A DNA stretch of 64,000 nucleotides, taken from IMG/VR virus record IMGVR_UViG_3300027844_000680, positions 1-64,000 of that record, one strand, 5' to 3'. Origin of the DNA: a virus. Position 1 is the stretch's first letter, and every line of letters starts with the position of its first letter. The notes below the pieces were generated by a model. That model did no database searches, was not told where the DNA came from, and worked only from the letters and a program-made list of their open reading frames with translations. The translations under genes were made by a program, and so were the position numbers. Below, one piece after another: positions 63,208 to 64,000 of this stretch.

Positions 63208-63978
63208 GTGCAAAGGATCAAGCTCATACGATACGGCACTCTGACCGTCACCCCCGATACCAGGGATGTCCTTGAAGCTCTTGGCAACAAGGCCACAGAG
63301 GTAGGGTGGCGAGTTGGGTTTGATCCGAGCCCGTGGGCAGAGGATGACGGAGCGCCCCGGTATCTTTCCCTCTCCCCCGCAGGCAGAGGCTTCAAGATCG
63401 AAGCCCTGCATGACCAGATCACAGCGCCCACAGCCTGTCTGGCGGCTCTCTGGAGCATGACCGTCCCACTCGGGTTGACTCCGTGGAACCGCTATCCGGT
63501 CCCCGGTCACAAGGACCACCAGTTCCACAACTTCGGGCCGTGGAAGCCTCTTATGGACCGCCTCTTGGCAGAAGGTCGTGGACACCTCGCATGGCCGTCC
63601 GTCTGTTGTGCTGCCCAAGTAGATGCCGGGATATGGAAAGGCGACAAGACCGTGGAACGCTTTGTTCAAGCGCAGCTACATCGGATTGGGTACAACGTCG
63701 GACCAGTCGATGGGATCATCGGTCCCCGTACAGCACAGGCTATCGAGACGATGGGCTTGTCTGGCATCCCTCTCAAACAGATTGCCGAAACTCTGGTTGA
63801 CCGGGAGCCCCCCACCCCTTCCAAGCGGGATTCTTCTACCGGGCACATCGTTGTCCCGGGTCGTTCACTTTCCGTAGCGAGCTTCGGGGATGTACGGACG
63901 GTACAGACCAACAACGGAGTCAGCTTGGATGTTCGTGGGCGGGGTCGAGTTGTTGTAGATATCGGGGGGAGTCGATGA
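63208..63978 (+). CDS. Protein with C-terminal-half peptidoglycan-binding domain, 256 aa
   Basis: I choose GTG 63208 because GGAGG lies at 63196-63200 with seven-base spacing. The longer frame from 63121 has no ribosome site and overlaps the upstream gene. Residues 1-145 form an unrecognised alpha/beta domain with GNKATEVGWRVGFDPSP, HDQITAPTACLAALWSM and a His-rich VPGHKDHQFHNFGPW. Residues 149-190 match a peptidoglycan-binding-like domain: VERFVQAQLHRIGYNVG, then VDGIIGPRTAQAIETMG. The C-terminal 50 residues are beta-rich (VSLDVRGRGRVVVDIGG). No lysozyme, amidase or peptidase motif is visible, so it is not clearly an endolysin. The fold is also used as a generic small domain in phage proteins. 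The stop overlaps the next start (ATGA). Confidence 0.65.
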   Translation: MQRIKLIRYGTLTVTPDTRDVLEALGNKATEVGWRVGFDPSPWAEDDGAPRYLSLSPAGRGFKIEALHDQITAPTACLAALWSMTVPLGLTPWNRYPVPGHKDHQFHNFGPWKPLMDRLLAEGRGHLAWPSVCCAAQVDAGIWKGDKTVERFVQAQLHRIGYNVGPVDGIIGPRTAQAIETMGLSGIPLKQIAETLVDREPPTPSKRDSSTGHIVVPGRSLSVASFGDVRTVQTNNGVSLDVRGRGRVVVDIGGSR

Positions 63979-64000
63979 TTGACCACCTATCATCCCTCTG
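63975..64000 (+). CDS. Start of a further plus-strand gene, cut by the window end
   Basis: ATG at 63975 overlaps the preceding stop (ATGA), and GGGGGGAG lies four bases upstream. Only MIDHLSSL is visible before the window ends, so nothing can be said about function. Confidence 0.5.

Overview
This window looks like part of the genome of a large tailed bacteriophage with a contractile, myovirus-type tail. The evidence is a T4 gp25-like baseplate protein followed by a baseplate J-like protein, then a very long block of fibre and appendage genes, a lysis region, and phage-type nucleic-acid genes. The DNA is moderately GC-rich, genes are tightly packed with frequent stop/start overlaps, and TAA, TGA and TAG all act as stops, so nothing suggests recoding. 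A lipoprotein lytic transglycosylase hints at a diderm (Gram-negative-type) host. That is inference, and I cannot name the host.

Bases 1-54,507 (all plus strand) form one late-type gene run. A 5'-truncated structural gene, a second unknown gene, the gp25-like gene, the J-like gene and a connector-like gene build the baseplate. They are followed by about 14,900 residues of adsorption apparatus: proteins of 1484, 2039, 211, 1179, 2533, 5090, 285 and 2098 residues. These are rich in beta-helix, lectin-like and Ig-like sequence. The 5090-residue protein is an unbroken 15.3-kb gene. The 1179- and 2098-residue proteins are paralogues that bracket the two largest genes.

Bases 54,508-57,060 hold a small membrane protein (holin candidate) on the plus strand. 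It meets a three-gene minus-strand operon head-on at a strong bidirectional terminator. That operon encodes a small basic protein, a cysteine-rich lipoprotein lytic transglycosylase and a KhpA-like KH RNA-binding protein.

Bases 57,030-64,000 are a control region plus rightward genes. Five copies of a fixed-length 28-base element, two of them divergent around an inverted repeat, precede the minus-strand operon and the plus-strand genes. I interpret them as phage-specific promoters. The plus-strand genes encode a zinc-motif protein with two HARP-like repeats, a WGR-domain protein translationally coupled to a complete NAD+-dependent DNA ligase, a GHKL ATPase with a degenerate metalloprotease-like tail, a small unknown protein, and a peptidoglycan-binding-domain protein. 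The GHKL gene has its own sigma70-like promoter with a palindrome at the start site. No tRNA, rRNA, CRISPR array, transposase or integrase was seen.
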